Below, piece by piece: positions 27,684 to 36,102 of a stretch of DNA of 64,000 nt; the stretch's first letter is position 1; every line of letters begins with the position of its first letter. Below the pieces are notes generated by a model. It searched no databases and was not told where the DNA came from. It worked only from the letters and a program-made list of their open reading frames with translations. The position numbers were made by a program, and so were the translations under genes. This DNA comes from Chloracidobacterium validum (GTDB lineage: Bacteria; Acidobacteriota; Blastocatellia; Chloracidobacteriales; Chloracidobacteriaceae): contig NZ_CP072648.1 of assembly GCF_018304825.1 (NCBI RefSeq), positions 1,967,501 to 2,031,500 of the forward strand, in the 5' to 3' direction.

Positions 27684-28274
27684 TCAGGGCTGCCCAGTCT
27701 CTGGCGACTCATCAATAAAGTTGCGAAGTCGCCCTTTGAGAAGCTCGATTTCGGCTTTGATCTGAATGAGTTCAGCGTTTTTCTCATTGAAGCGCGTCTC
27801 AAGCCCCACGAGAAGGGTCTGAAACGTCGCGTCACGACTTGCCACATCAGCGCGAACACGCGCTTCAGCATCCGCCTGCGAGACATAGGCCATGCGCGCC
27901 ACTTCGGTGGACAGACTCTCCAGGCGGGCAAGGTTATTGGCGCGCTCCGTGCGCAACCGGTCATACTCAGTCTGAATGGCCTCGATTTGACTTTCGAGCG
28001 TCGTTTGGCGCTTGAGTAAGCTATCAAGGAGGGCACTGGCCGCCTGTACCCTGGTCTGGGCCTTGAGCGCCGCAACCGCCTTGACCAGTTCCTGGAGTTC
28101 TCGCACGATGGGGTTGGGCGTGTCCGACTCTGACGTGGTGACTGGTTCGAGCGGCACCCGATCTGGGACGGTTCCCGTGGGGAGTGGTGGCGGCAAGTCA
28201 CGGCGGCGTGGCGTTTGGCCCTCAGCCGTGGTGAGCCACAAGCTGCATAGCAGAAGCAGATACAATATCCGCAT
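27684..28274 (-). CDS. exported coiled-coil protein
   Basis: About 196 residues from ATG 28274. Signal peptide about 1-20 (LYLLLLCSLWLTTAEGQ), a Pro-rich linker, then a long heptad region (about 60-185, ETRFNEKNAELIQIKAEIEL) predicted to form a periplasmic coiled coil. A TTG three codons upstream is an alternative start. The ATG overlaps the divergent Nudix ATG in a CATG palindrome. No family-specific function. Confidence 0.75.
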   Translation of the reverse strand: MRILYLLLLCSLWLTTAEGQTPRRRDLPPPLPTGTVPDRVPLEPVTTSESDTPNPIVRELQELVKAVAALKAQTRVQAASALLDSLLKRQTTLESQIEAIQTEYDRLRTERANNLARLESLSTEVARMAYVSQADAEARVRADVASRDATFQTLLVGLETRFNEKNAELIQIKAEIELLKGRLRNFIDESPETGQP

Positions 28275-28950
28275 GACGATCAATCTCCAGATAGATAGGT
28301 CAGTTGCCGGCCCTGCCGGGCCGGACGCGCAACGCTACACGGTGAGCGTCGAGTTTACGAGGCGGGCGGCGCAGGTCTTGCGGCGGTGGGACGCCGGCTA
28401 TGCGCCAGCCAATGGTGATGACGCCCAGGCGGCGGTTCTCGTTCCACTGTTTTTCAAGCATGGCATGCCACACTTGCTCTTGACCAAGCGAGCTTCCCAC
28501 CTACGCCGCCACCGCGGAGAGGTCGCCTTTCCCGGCGGCCGCCGTGATCCGCATGATACCTCTCCGGTGATGACGGCGCTGCGCGAAGCTCACGAAGAGA
28601 TTGGGTTGCCAGCCGAACAAGTGCTGGTCATTGGCCTGTTGGACCCGTTTGAAACCAACACCGGTTTTCAGATTACGCCGGTGGTCGGCATCATCCCCTA
28701 CCCCATCGCGTTTCAGCTTGACCACAGTGAAACGGAGTGCCTGATTGAAGTTCCCTTGCCGGTCATTGCCCGCACCGAGGCCCGCGAAACTCGGCAATTC
28801 CTGGTCAACAACCGCCTGCGGAGTGTTTACTTTTTCCACTACGCCGAGCGCGACCCAATCTGGGGCGCGTCGGGCTATATCGTGCAGCGTTTTCTGGATG
28901 TGGTGTACCCACTCGTCATCGCCGATCTGGCCGGAGAAGCCGTGCTTTAG
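28273..28950 (+). CDS. CoA-pyrophosphatase-type Nudix hydrolase
   Basis: About 225 residues from ATG 28273. The Nudix box is FPGGRRDPHD...ALREAHEEIGL, with the extended LLTKRASHLRRHRGEVAF prefix specific to the coenzyme A pyrophosphatase subfamily. It should hydrolyse CoA or acyl-CoA to 3'-phosphoadenosine 5'-phosphate and phosphopantetheine. The first glutamate of the general box is replaced by an aspartate, as common in this subfamily. The open frame upstream to 28012 overlaps the antisense coiled-coil gene and is a shadow. Next comes cmk, 29 bases on. Confidence 0.9.
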   Translation: MTINLQIDRSVAGPAGPDAQRYTVSVEFTRRAAQVLRRWDAGYAPANGDDAQAAVLVPLFFKHGMPHLLLTKRASHLRRHRGEVAFPGGRRDPHDTSPVMTALREAHEEIGLPAEQVLVIGLLDPFETNTGFQITPVVGIIPYPIAFQLDHSETECLIEVPLPVIARTEARETRQFLVNNRLRSVYFFHYAERDPIWGASGYIVQRFLDVVYPLVIADLAGEAVL

Positions 28951-28979
28951 GCTGATAGCACGCTGTGCGCCAATGCGCC

Positions 28980-29741
28980 ATGAAGGAACCAACCGACCAC
29001 ACGCCACACATTGTTATCGCCATTGACGGCCCGGCCGGTGCCGGCAAAAGCACCATTGGGAAGCTGCTCGCCGCTCGACTCGGCGCGCTCTACATCGACA
29101 CTGGCGCCATGTACCGCACCGTCGCGCTAAAAGGTTTCCGGCTGGGGGTCATTCGTCCTGATCATCCACCCGAACCACTCATCCCAGAGCAGGAAGCGCA
29201 ACTGACGCAGATTGCCCAAGCGACCGAAATCACGCTGGCCGGCGACCCCTTTCACTTACAGGTTTTTGCCGACCGGGAAGATGTTTCGAGCGACATCCGA
29301 CTTCCCGAAGTCAGTCGCTACGCCTCGATTGTGTCAGCCGTGGCCGGCGTCCGGTCGGCGTTGGTTGCCCAACAGCGGCGGATGGGCGCGGAAGGCACAG
29401 TTGTCATGGACGGACGTGACATTGGAACGCATGTTTTTCCAGATGCGGATGTCAAGTTCTTCCTTGATGCGAGTGTTGAAACCCGAACCGAGCGGCGCTA
29501 CAACGAGCAACGCGCGCGCGGCATCGAGTGCACCCGCGAACAGACTCGGCTCGATGTCCTGGAACGGGACCGCCGTGACTACAATCGGGCGGTCTCGCCG
29601 CTGCGTCGGGCCGATGATGCCATCTGGCTCGACACATCCACGCTTTCACCAGAGCAGGTTCTCGAAAAAATGCTCAGCCTCATCCACCATCGGTTGACGC
29701 TTGCGGCTCCGGTTGGAAAGTCCACCTCTGACGCTAGATGA
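28980..29741 (+). CDS. cmk: cytidylate kinase
   Basis: Phosphorylates CMP and dCMP with ATP to give diphosphates. About 253 residues from ATG 28980; a GTG five codons upstream is possible. The P-loop is DGPAGAGKSTIGKLLAARLG, followed by YIDTGAMYRTVALKG, and the GRDIGTHVFPDADVKFFLDA segment contains the substrate-binding loop. In-frame family length is normal. It lies after the Nudix gene on the same strand. Often linked to rpsA, but not here. Confidence 0.95.
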   Translation: MKEPTDHTPHIVIAIDGPAGAGKSTIGKLLAARLGALYIDTGAMYRTVALKGFRLGVIRPDHPPEPLIPEQEAQLTQIAQATEITLAGDPFHLQVFADREDVSSDIRLPEVSRYASIVSAVAGVRSALVAQQRRMGAEGTVVMDGRDIGTHVFPDADVKFFLDASVETRTERRYNEQRARGIECTREQTRLDVLERDRRDYNRAVSPLRRADDAIWLDTSTLSPEQVLEKMLSLIHHRLTLAAPVGKSTSDAR

Positions 29742-29759
29742 CGCGCCAGAACACCAGTG

Positions 29760-30623
29760 TCAGGCCTCGGTGAGCAAGAAAAGACCGGCCTGCACGATAC
29801 CGACCAGCAGCCCGACCAGAGCGCCAAACCGGACAATCATCTGTAACTCGCGTCCGGCAGCCCGGTAAATCAGGTCTTCAATCATTTGATCCGTCAGTTG
29901 TTCGAGCTGGTTGCGCAGCAGTAGCTCGATGTTGAGCCGCCGACCTAGCGACTGCACGAACTCTGTCACAGGCGTGACATTGGGCGAGGGCAGCCGCGGC
30001 GGCGTGGACTCCGGCTCGAAGATATCTCCACCGACCGTTGTGATTGCCTCGACCATGGCGGCGCGCGCCGGCTCATTCCGGCTCAGCAATGCGGCAATAT
30101 CTTCGAGCGCCAAGGTGACAATCCGCTTGAGCATGCCGAGTTCGACAAGCCGGTGGGCAATCAAGCGGCCAACCAGGCCATAGGTTGCCCCTACTTCTTC
30201 AATCACCACATTGGCAAAGCCATCCGTGAGCCGGCGACCGATGCCAGCGGCATTCCGCTCGTCGGCCAGCAGTTCCACAATTCGCCGCGCCAAGTGGTGA
30301 AGAAAATCATCACTGGTCGTTTGCTCAGCGTAATGGCGCATTGACGCCGCCCCAACCTCACCCTCGATGCCAAGCGCCATGATCTCGTCAGCGATTGTTT
30401 CGACGGTGAGGACACGCTCGGCAATGACACTGGCAAAGCGTTTGAGAAACGCCGACCGTTCGGCCGGAATCATGCCCGGCGTAAAGGGAATCCGCCATCC
30501 AAACAGCTTCCAGGCGCGGCGCGGGCGAAATACCATCCGAACCGCCAGCCAGGCTCCCAGCATTCCATGACCGGTTGCGATGAGCAGGTGCAGAAGCGCC
30601 GTCCCAAACACGGAAGTCGTCAT
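29760..30623 (-). CDS. DUF445 family membrane protein
   Basis: 287 residues with an N-terminal membrane helix (about 5-25), a conserved FTPGMIPAERSAFLKRFA stretch characteristic of the DUF445/YheB family, a helical soluble centre, and a C-terminal helix (LVGLLVGIVQAGLFLL). The family has no established activity. Convergent with cmk (18-base gap). ATG at 30623. Confidence 0.85.
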   Translation of the reverse strand: MTTSVFGTALLHLLIATGHGMLGAWLAVRMVFRPRRAWKLFGWRIPFTPGMIPAERSAFLKRFASVIAERVLTVETIADEIMALGIEGEVGAASMRHYAEQTTSDDFLHHLARRIVELLADERNAAGIGRRLTDGFANVVIEEVGATYGLVGRLIAHRLVELGMLKRIVTLALEDIAALLSRNEPARAAMVEAITTVGGDIFEPESTPPRLPSPNVTPVTEFVQSLGRRLNIELLLRNQLEQLTDQMIEDLIYRAAGRELQMIVRFGALVGLLVGIVQAGLFLLTEA

Positions 30624-30712
30624 GGCGCGTCATCTACTTTGGGTTGATAGGCAGTGGTCGGGCGTCATGCTCAGTCAGTCTTGGCGTGACCCAGAGTGCT
30701 TCGTGACGCGCG

Positions 30713-31042
30713 TCATCGCCACAATTTTCCCTGCAACATCAATCCGACCATCTTGTAATCACCCCGGAGTGAATACCAGGGATTGGTCCACGTCGCCGGA
30801 CGATTGCGCTCGAAAACAAAATGAGAAAACCAAGCCAGACCGTAAGAAACAAAAGGAATGGACAAAAGCCCCCACCACCAGCCTGTCACGGCGCAAGCGA
30901 CGATAATCGGCACCTGAAGCACCGTTCCAACAAAGTGGAAAATGCGTGTCATGGGGTGACTGTGCATGGCGAGATACAAGGGAAAGAATTCCTCGAACGT
31001 CCGAGGCGACGCTTCAACGAGCGCCTTGGAAGCCGCATCCAT
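30713..31042 (-). CDS. Mpo1-like / DUF962 family membrane protein
   Basis: About 109 residues from ATG 31042, chosen for GGAGGA about ten bases upstream over a longer frame from 31126. Conserved features are MHSHPMTRIFHFVGT and HFVFERNRPATWTNP, both hallmark blocks of the Mpo1-like family, plus two helices (VPIIVACAVTGWWWGLLSIP). Eukaryotic Mpo1 is a dioxygenase for 2-hydroxy fatty acids; histidines here fit a metal site, so a lipid-oxidising role is possible. Interesting beside the hydroxylase-family gene at 24834. Confidence 0.85.
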   Translation of the reverse strand: MDAASKALVEASPRTFEEFFPLYLAMHSHPMTRIFHFVGTVLQVPIIVACAVTGWWWGLLSIPFVSYGLAWFSHFVFERNRPATWTNPWYSLRGDYKMVGLMLQGKLWR

Positions 31043-31126
31043 GGCGGAGTTCCTCCGATCTACAGGAAAATCCAAAGGAAAATGGCGATCCAAGGGTAGC
31101 CGAGGTTTCACGCATGACGCAACCAA

Positions 31127-31435
31127 CCGCCTGAGTTATGGCGTCAAGGTGACCGGAGAAGTTGGGACAAGGTGACTTGGAGAAAAGGCGGCAACGTGAC
31201 CGGATATTGTGCGCCGCCTCCCCGTCTCCCTCCTGGCCGTCCCGGCTGCCCGCGCCTGAACGCCAACGGCGCTGCCTCTCACTCGGTCAGTTGCTTAGCG
31301 CGCAAGTATCACCTAGCATCGGCCAGGTCAGTTTTCTCTTGTTGCGTATTTGTTTTAGCCATGCATCTGCGCCCTGTTGTCTAGGATTCAACCGAGCCGC
31401 TGCCGGGCCAACTGATTGGGGAAGGAGTCTTTTGC
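31127..31435. promoter_or_regulatory. upstream region of pilT
   Basis: About 310 bases with no gene. It holds the GGGGAAGGAG ribosome site of pilT. No well-matched promoter pair was assigned. Confidence 0.4.
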
Positions 31436-32680
31436 ATGTCTGCGCCACACCAACTGAGTCAGGTTCAACAAAGTTTCAACCAAGTCTTGCAGATGATGCT
31501 GTCCGTCTCAGACAAAGTCAGCGATCTGATTTTTTCGCCGGGGCGGCCGCCGCAAGTCGAGCTTGTCGGACAACTCCGCGCCGTCAAGATACAGGGGCTT
31601 GAACAGCTCACCCCACAGCACACGCATGCCTTTGCACAGGTTTTGCTGGCTAATAATGCGACCAATCTTGAGAAGCTCGATAAGTTTGGGTCCGTGGATT
31701 TGTCCTACAGCGTGCCAGGACATTCACGTTTCAGGGTCAATGTTTTCAAGCAGCGCGGAACAGAAGCCATCGTGATGCGGGTGATTCCAAACCGCATCCC
31801 AACCCTGGAAGACTTAGGCTTACCGCCGCAACTTCGTCAGATTGCCGACCTCAAAAACGGCGTTGTGTTGGTGACTGGGCCAACCGGGAGCGGCAAGTCT
31901 TCAACCTTGGCGGCGATTATCAACCTCATCAACGAGACAAAGTATTACCATATCGTCACGATTGAAGACCCGATTGAATTCATCCATCCGCACAAGAACT
32001 CAACCATTCACCAGCGTGAGCTGCACAGCGACACGCCAGATTTCGCGCTGGCGCTGCGGGCGGCGCTGCGGCAAGCGCCGAAGGTGATTCTGGTCGGCGA
32101 AATGCGTGACCGCGAGACCATCGAAATTGCGATGGAAGCCTCGGAAACCGGACACCTCGTGCTTTCCACGCTGCACACCATTGACGCCGCGAAGACTGTG
32201 GATCGCATCATTGGGGTGTTTCCAAAGAGTGAAGAGCACATTGTGCGGACGCGCTTGGCGCAGTCGTTCCGGTACATCATCTCCCAGCGGCTCATACCGC
32301 GCGCCGACCAGCGGGGACGGGTCGCGGCCATTGAAATTTTGCGCTCGACCATGCGGACCCGCGAATACATCGAGAAAGGCGAGACGGCGGGCAAGACCCT
32401 CGTGGACGCCATGCGAGATGGCGAAATCGAAGGCATGCAGCACTTTGACGGTGTGCTTGAAAAGCTGATTCGCCAGAACATCATCACAAAGGAAGACGGA
32501 CTTGCCTACGCCACCAATCCGGGCAACCTCATGTTGCAGTTGAGCGATATGGGGCGTTCCACGCCGGAGTCCACACCGCAGCCCCTTACCGGCGGGCATC
32601 GGGTGCCGAATGATGCGTCAAAATCAGCATCGCCGACCGGTCAGCGGACGGGCTCCATGCTCGACTTGATTGATCGCTGA
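31436..32680 (+). CDS. pilT: PilT-type twitching motility ATPase
   Basis: 414-residue hexameric ATPase that retracts type IV pili. ATG 31436 has GGGGAAGGAG upstream. N-terminal PAS-like region about 1-115; Walker A is GPTGSGKSST (about 144-153); the Asp box is TIEDPIEFIHP; Walker B region is VILVGEMRDRETIEIAMEAS; the His box is LSTLHTIDAAKTVDRI. Its C-terminus is extended beyond standard PilT by about 40 residues, rich in Ser, Thr and Pro. No pilus structural genes lie in the window. The following gene may be cotranscribed. Confidence 0.95.
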   Translation: MSAPHQLSQVQQSFNQVLQMMLSVSDKVSDLIFSPGRPPQVELVGQLRAVKIQGLEQLTPQHTHAFAQVLLANNATNLEKLDKFGSVDLSYSVPGHSRFRVNVFKQRGTEAIVMRVIPNRIPTLEDLGLPPQLRQIADLKNGVVLVTGPTGSGKSSTLAAIINLINETKYYHIVTIEDPIEFIHPHKNSTIHQRELHSDTPDFALALRAALRQAPKVILVGEMRDRETIEIAMEASETGHLVLSTLHTIDAAKTVDRIIGVFPKSEEHIVRTRLAQSFRYIISQRLIPRADQRGRVAAIEILRSTMRTREYIEKGETAGKTLVDAMRDGEIEGMQHFDGVLEKLIRQNIITKEDGLAYATNPGNLMLQLSDMGRSTPESTPQPLTGGHRVPNDASKSASPTGQRTGSMLDLIDR

Positions 32681-32692
32681 CGCTGTTCCGCC

Positions 32693-33328
32693 GTGAAGGT
32701 TCGGCTAAGCCTTGTCAAGCGCCTGGAACGCGCCACCGGGACGGTTCACCACGCACTCCTGGAAAAAGCCGTTGCCGACCTCAATCCATCGCATCAGGTT
32801 GGTGTGGTGGCTGACCACGGCGGGGTCTGGCTCAAGTTGCTTCTGGCTGGCTACCCTGACCATGCCGTTCACCATCTCGCCACATCACCCCAGGAACAAG
32901 CCGTGGCGCGCGCGCTGCACGACCAATGCCCTGCACTCATCCAGTGGAACGTACTCAAGCTTCCAAATCTCCCGTCCCCTGAGGCGTGTGCCTTCGATGT
33001 GCTCCTTGGCGGGCTATCGGTTGGATGTCTCGACCTGGAGGAATTCCTGACTTGGGCGCGGAAGGCTGTTGTTCCCGGCAGGCGACTGGTGTTGCTACTT
33101 GAAACCTTCCAAGGCAATGTCCGCTGGCAAGCTTCCTACACGTGGTTTTGTCAGCAGTGGATGCGGCATATCGCCTGCGCACCGGAGCTTGAGAACCTGA
33201 AGTTTCCCACCGACGACAGACTCATTGCCAGCCTTCAGGGGCAAGGCTTCAAGCAAGTTCTACTCTGGGGTTTGCATCGGGCGCCGGCCTGGCGCGCGAC
33301 CCGCTTCGTGCTGGTCGAGGCGCACTAG
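32693..33328 (+). CDS. hypothetical, possibly degenerate methyltransferase-like protein
   Basis: 211 residues from a GTG at 32693, 12 bases after pilT, so likely in the same operon. The sequence follows a class I methyltransferase plan (VGVVADHGGVWLKLLLAG, DVLLGGLSVGCLDLEEFLTW, VVPGRRLVLLLETF), but the glycine-rich SAM loop is not canonical. So it may bind nothing or another ligand. Function unknown. Confidence 0.65.
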   Translation: MKVRLSLVKRLERATGTVHHALLEKAVADLNPSHQVGVVADHGGVWLKLLLAGYPDHAVHHLATSPQEQAVARALHDQCPALIQWNVLKLPNLPSPEACAFDVLLGGLSVGCLDLEEFLTWARKAVVPGRRLVLLLETFQGNVRWQASYTWFCQQWMRHIACAPELENLKFPTDDRLIASLQGQGFKQVLLWGLHRAPAWRATRFVLVEAH

Positions 33329-33387
33329 TCTTCACCAAAAGCGACGTTCAAGCCGGCGCCATGGTCCGGCCGCGCTACGTTTGCCGT

Positions 33388-34227
33388 CTAACGCGGACGT
33401 TGCTTTGGATCGAGTCGCTCACGCAACCCATCCCCCAGTAGGTTGAAGCCCAGGACAGTCAAGGTGATCATCCCGGCCGGAAAAACGGTCATGTGCCAGC
33501 CCGAAGCAAAGTGGGTTCGGGCATCACTGAGCATCGCTCCCCAGCTTGGGGTGGGTGGCGGAATGCCAAGCCCCAAAAAACTCAGGCTGGCTTCAGCCAG
33601 GATCGCCCCGGCCATGCCCAGGCTAGCCTGGACAATCAGCGGCTGGACGGCATTTGGGAGGATATGCCAAAGCAAAATCCGTGCGTTGCTCGCCCCCAGC
33701 GCGCGCGCTGCGGTGACAAAATCATATTCCCGAACCTTCAACACCTGCGCCCGGATGAGCCGCGCATACCCAACCCAACCGATCACGCACAAAGCCAAGA
33801 TGAGGTTGACCAGACTGGCGCCCAGAAAAGCTACCGTGGCAATCGCCAGCAAGATACCGGGAAAAGCTAGAAAGACATTGAACCAGAACCCAGAAATAAA
33901 GCGATCCACCCAGCCCCCAACGTAACCGGAGACCAGTCCCAGAAGCATGCCAACGAGGGACGAAATTGCGACCACAATCACGCCGACCGTCAACGAAACC
34001 CGCGCCCCATAGACCACTCGCGCCAGGATGTCGCGGCCGTTTTCGTCCAGCCCCATCGGGTGCGCCCAGGAGGGCGGATCAAAGCTGCGGTCGAGGTCCT
34101 GAAACGTTACCTGTTCTGGGGCGATGAAAAACGGCCCCACGGTGGCGATAAGCACGAGCATCACCACAATTCCCAGACCAATTTTCCCGACGAGATTCAT
34201 AAGCGGTAGAAAGAAGCCACTGCTCAT
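33388..34227 (-). CDS. ABC transporter permease, DppC/OppC type
   Basis: About 279 residues from ATG 34227 (a TTG five codons upstream is possible). Six membrane helices and the N-terminal DppC region (MGLDENGRDILARVVYGARV). The EAA-type cytoplasmic loop, YDFVTAARALGASNARILLW, couples to the ATPase. It imports dipeptides, oligopeptides or related solutes. Its partner permease, ATPases and binding protein are absent on both sides, so this is an orphan subunit or its operon is split. Confidence 0.92.
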   Translation of the reverse strand: MSSGFFLPLMNLVGKIGLGIVVMLVLIATVGPFFIAPEQVTFQDLDRSFDPPSWAHPMGLDENGRDILARVVYGARVSLTVGVIVVAISSLVGMLLGLVSGYVGGWVDRFISGFWFNVFLAFPGILLAIATVAFLGASLVNLILALCVIGWVGYARLIRAQVLKVREYDFVTAARALGASNARILLWHILPNAVQPLIVQASLGMAGAILAEASLSFLGLGIPPPTPSWGAMLSDARTHFASGWHMTVFPAGMITLTVLGFNLLGDGLRERLDPKQRPR

Positions 34228-34347
34228 CGCCGTGGCCGCCAAAGTTCGCTACTATCAACTTTGCTACACTAAGGCCATGACACTTGAGGCAAGGGCTTCA
34301 CTTGTTATCCACGCTGCCAGTGGTGGTGGCGGCGCAAGAAAGGATGC

Positions 34348-36024
34348 ATGGGAATCGTGACGGACACCAGACTGGAAATTATTCCGCTTGGCGGTCTCGG
34401 CGAGTTTGGCATGAACTGCATGGTCATGCGCTTTGGCGAAGACATCATCGTGATTGACGCCGGGATTATGTTTTCTGAGGTCGGTCACTTCGGCGTGGAC
34501 TCCATGACCCCGGATTTTACCTTTCTCGAACGTCACCGCGAACAGGTGCGCGCCGTCATTCTCACGCACAGTCACGAAGACCATATCGGATCACTTTCGT
34601 TCCTACTCAAAAAAGTCAATGTTCCGGTTTATGGAACGCCCTACACGCTGCGGATTGTCGAACCCCGCCTGGAGGAACATCACCTGCTGCCTGCGACAGC
34701 GCTGCGGGTTGTCCAGGCCGGGGAGACGGTCGAGGTCGGCGCGTTTTCCATCGAGTATATTCGCGTCTCCCACTCCACTGTGGACTGCTGCGCGCTCGCC
34801 ATCACGACGCCGATTGGCACCATTGTTCACACCGGAGATTTCAAATTCGATGCTACACCGGTTTGCGGCAACGCCATTGATGTCGCCCGGCTGCGCACCA
34901 TCGGTCAGCGCGGCGTCTTGGCCCTGCTCTCTGACTCGACGAATGTCGAACGCCCTGGGCAAATGCCTTCCGAGCGCGTCGTCATTCCCGCACTGGAAGA
35001 AATTTTTGACCGCGCCCGCCGGCGTATCTTCGTGAGTTGTTTTGCCTCAAGTATCCACCGCATTCAGATCATGTTTGACCTGGCCCAGCAGTTTGGGCGA
35101 CAGGTCGTAGCCGTCGGCCGCGCCATGGAGCGCAACATCGAGATTGCCGAGCGCACGGGGTTTCTCGACACCGCGGATTTACTGGTTAACCCAAAGGATT
35201 TCAAGCACTTCGACCCGTCTGAGATTGTCGTTTTGGCATCTGGCTGCCAGGGTGAGCCAATGGGCGCGATGGCGCGCATTGCCGACCGGAGCCACCGGCA
35301 GGCCTGGATGGAAGCCGGTGACACGGTGGTGCTTTCAGCCCGCCAGATTCCAGGTAACGAAAAGGCCATCTCGAAGCTCATCAACCGCTGCTACCGGAAT
35401 GAAGTCGAGGTGATTGATTCCACGCAGGCGCGTATTCATGTGTCCGGTCACGGCGCGCAGGAAGACCTCCGCCTCATGCTCGAAGCCATCCGTCCCAAAT
35501 ACTTCATTCCCATTCACGGCGAATACCGGCAGCTCTATCGCCACAAATTGTTTGCTTGCCAAACGCTTGGCTATGCGCCTGACCGGGTTCTGCTCATCGA
35601 GAGCGGCGATGTTGTGCTCCTAGACGGCGAAACGGCGCAGATTGGCGACAAGATTGCCGTGAATCGGGTGTATATTGACGACACCTGCTCACTGGAACTC
35701 GATGAAACGCTGTTGCGCGACCGGAAGCGTCTGGCGTACGAAGGCGTTGTCATTGCCGGCGTCGCGGTGGAAGAAACCACCGGAGCCTTGCTCGGCCCGC
35801 CTGAAATCACAACCCGTGGGTACTTGGGCGTAGATGGAGAGGAAGAAGAAATTGCCGAACTGCGCGACGTTGCCCTGTCCGCGGTAGAGGCGATGCCGCC
35901 AGCCGAACGGGTCAACGGCGGCAAGGAGCACTTCCAAGAACATCTTCGACTGGCCCTCAAGCGCCACATCATGCGCTTGACCGGGCAAAAGCCAACCATC
36001 GTGCCGCTCGTCGTTGTCGTTTAG
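34348..36024 (+). CDS. rnj: ribonuclease J
   Basis: 558 residues. Metallo-beta-lactamase and beta-CASP nuclease that processes and degrades RNA by endonuclease and 5'-to-3' exonuclease action. Metal motif LTHSHEDHIG (about 73-82), later HTGDFKFD, and the C-terminal HVSGHGAQEDL. The final segment (about 450-558) is the RNase J C-terminal domain. Length is normal. The ATG at 34348 follows GAAAGGATGC. It is divergent from the permease. Confidence 0.95.
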   Translation: MGIVTDTRLEIIPLGGLGEFGMNCMVMRFGEDIIVIDAGIMFSEVGHFGVDSMTPDFTFLERHREQVRAVILTHSHEDHIGSLSFLLKKVNVPVYGTPYTLRIVEPRLEEHHLLPATALRVVQAGETVEVGAFSIEYIRVSHSTVDCCALAITTPIGTIVHTGDFKFDATPVCGNAIDVARLRTIGQRGVLALLSDSTNVERPGQMPSERVVIPALEEIFDRARRRIFVSCFASSIHRIQIMFDLAQQFGRQVVAVGRAMERNIEIAERTGFLDTADLLVNPKDFKHFDPSEIVVLASGCQGEPMGAMARIADRSHRQAWMEAGDTVVLSARQIPGNEKAISKLINRCYRNEVEVIDSTQARIHVSGHGAQEDLRLMLEAIRPKYFIPIHGEYRQLYRHKLFACQTLGYAPDRVLLIESGDVVLLDGETAQIGDKIAVNRVYIDDTCSLELDETLLRDRKRLAYEGVVIAGVAVEETTGALLGPPEITTRGYLGVDGEEEEIAELRDVALSAVEAMPPAERVNGGKEHFQEHLRLALKRHIMRLTGQKPTIVPLVVVV

Positions 36025-36102
36025 GAACCAGAGCCAGTCCAGTCAGTCCCGATTCCGAAGCTGGCTGCCTTCCCACCCCCAGCACGGCTTGAGCCGCTCA
36101 CC

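Noticed and set aside
28012-28272. N-terminal extension of the Nudix protein
   Set aside because: It is antisense to the coiled-coil gene, and the family start fits the ATG at 28273.
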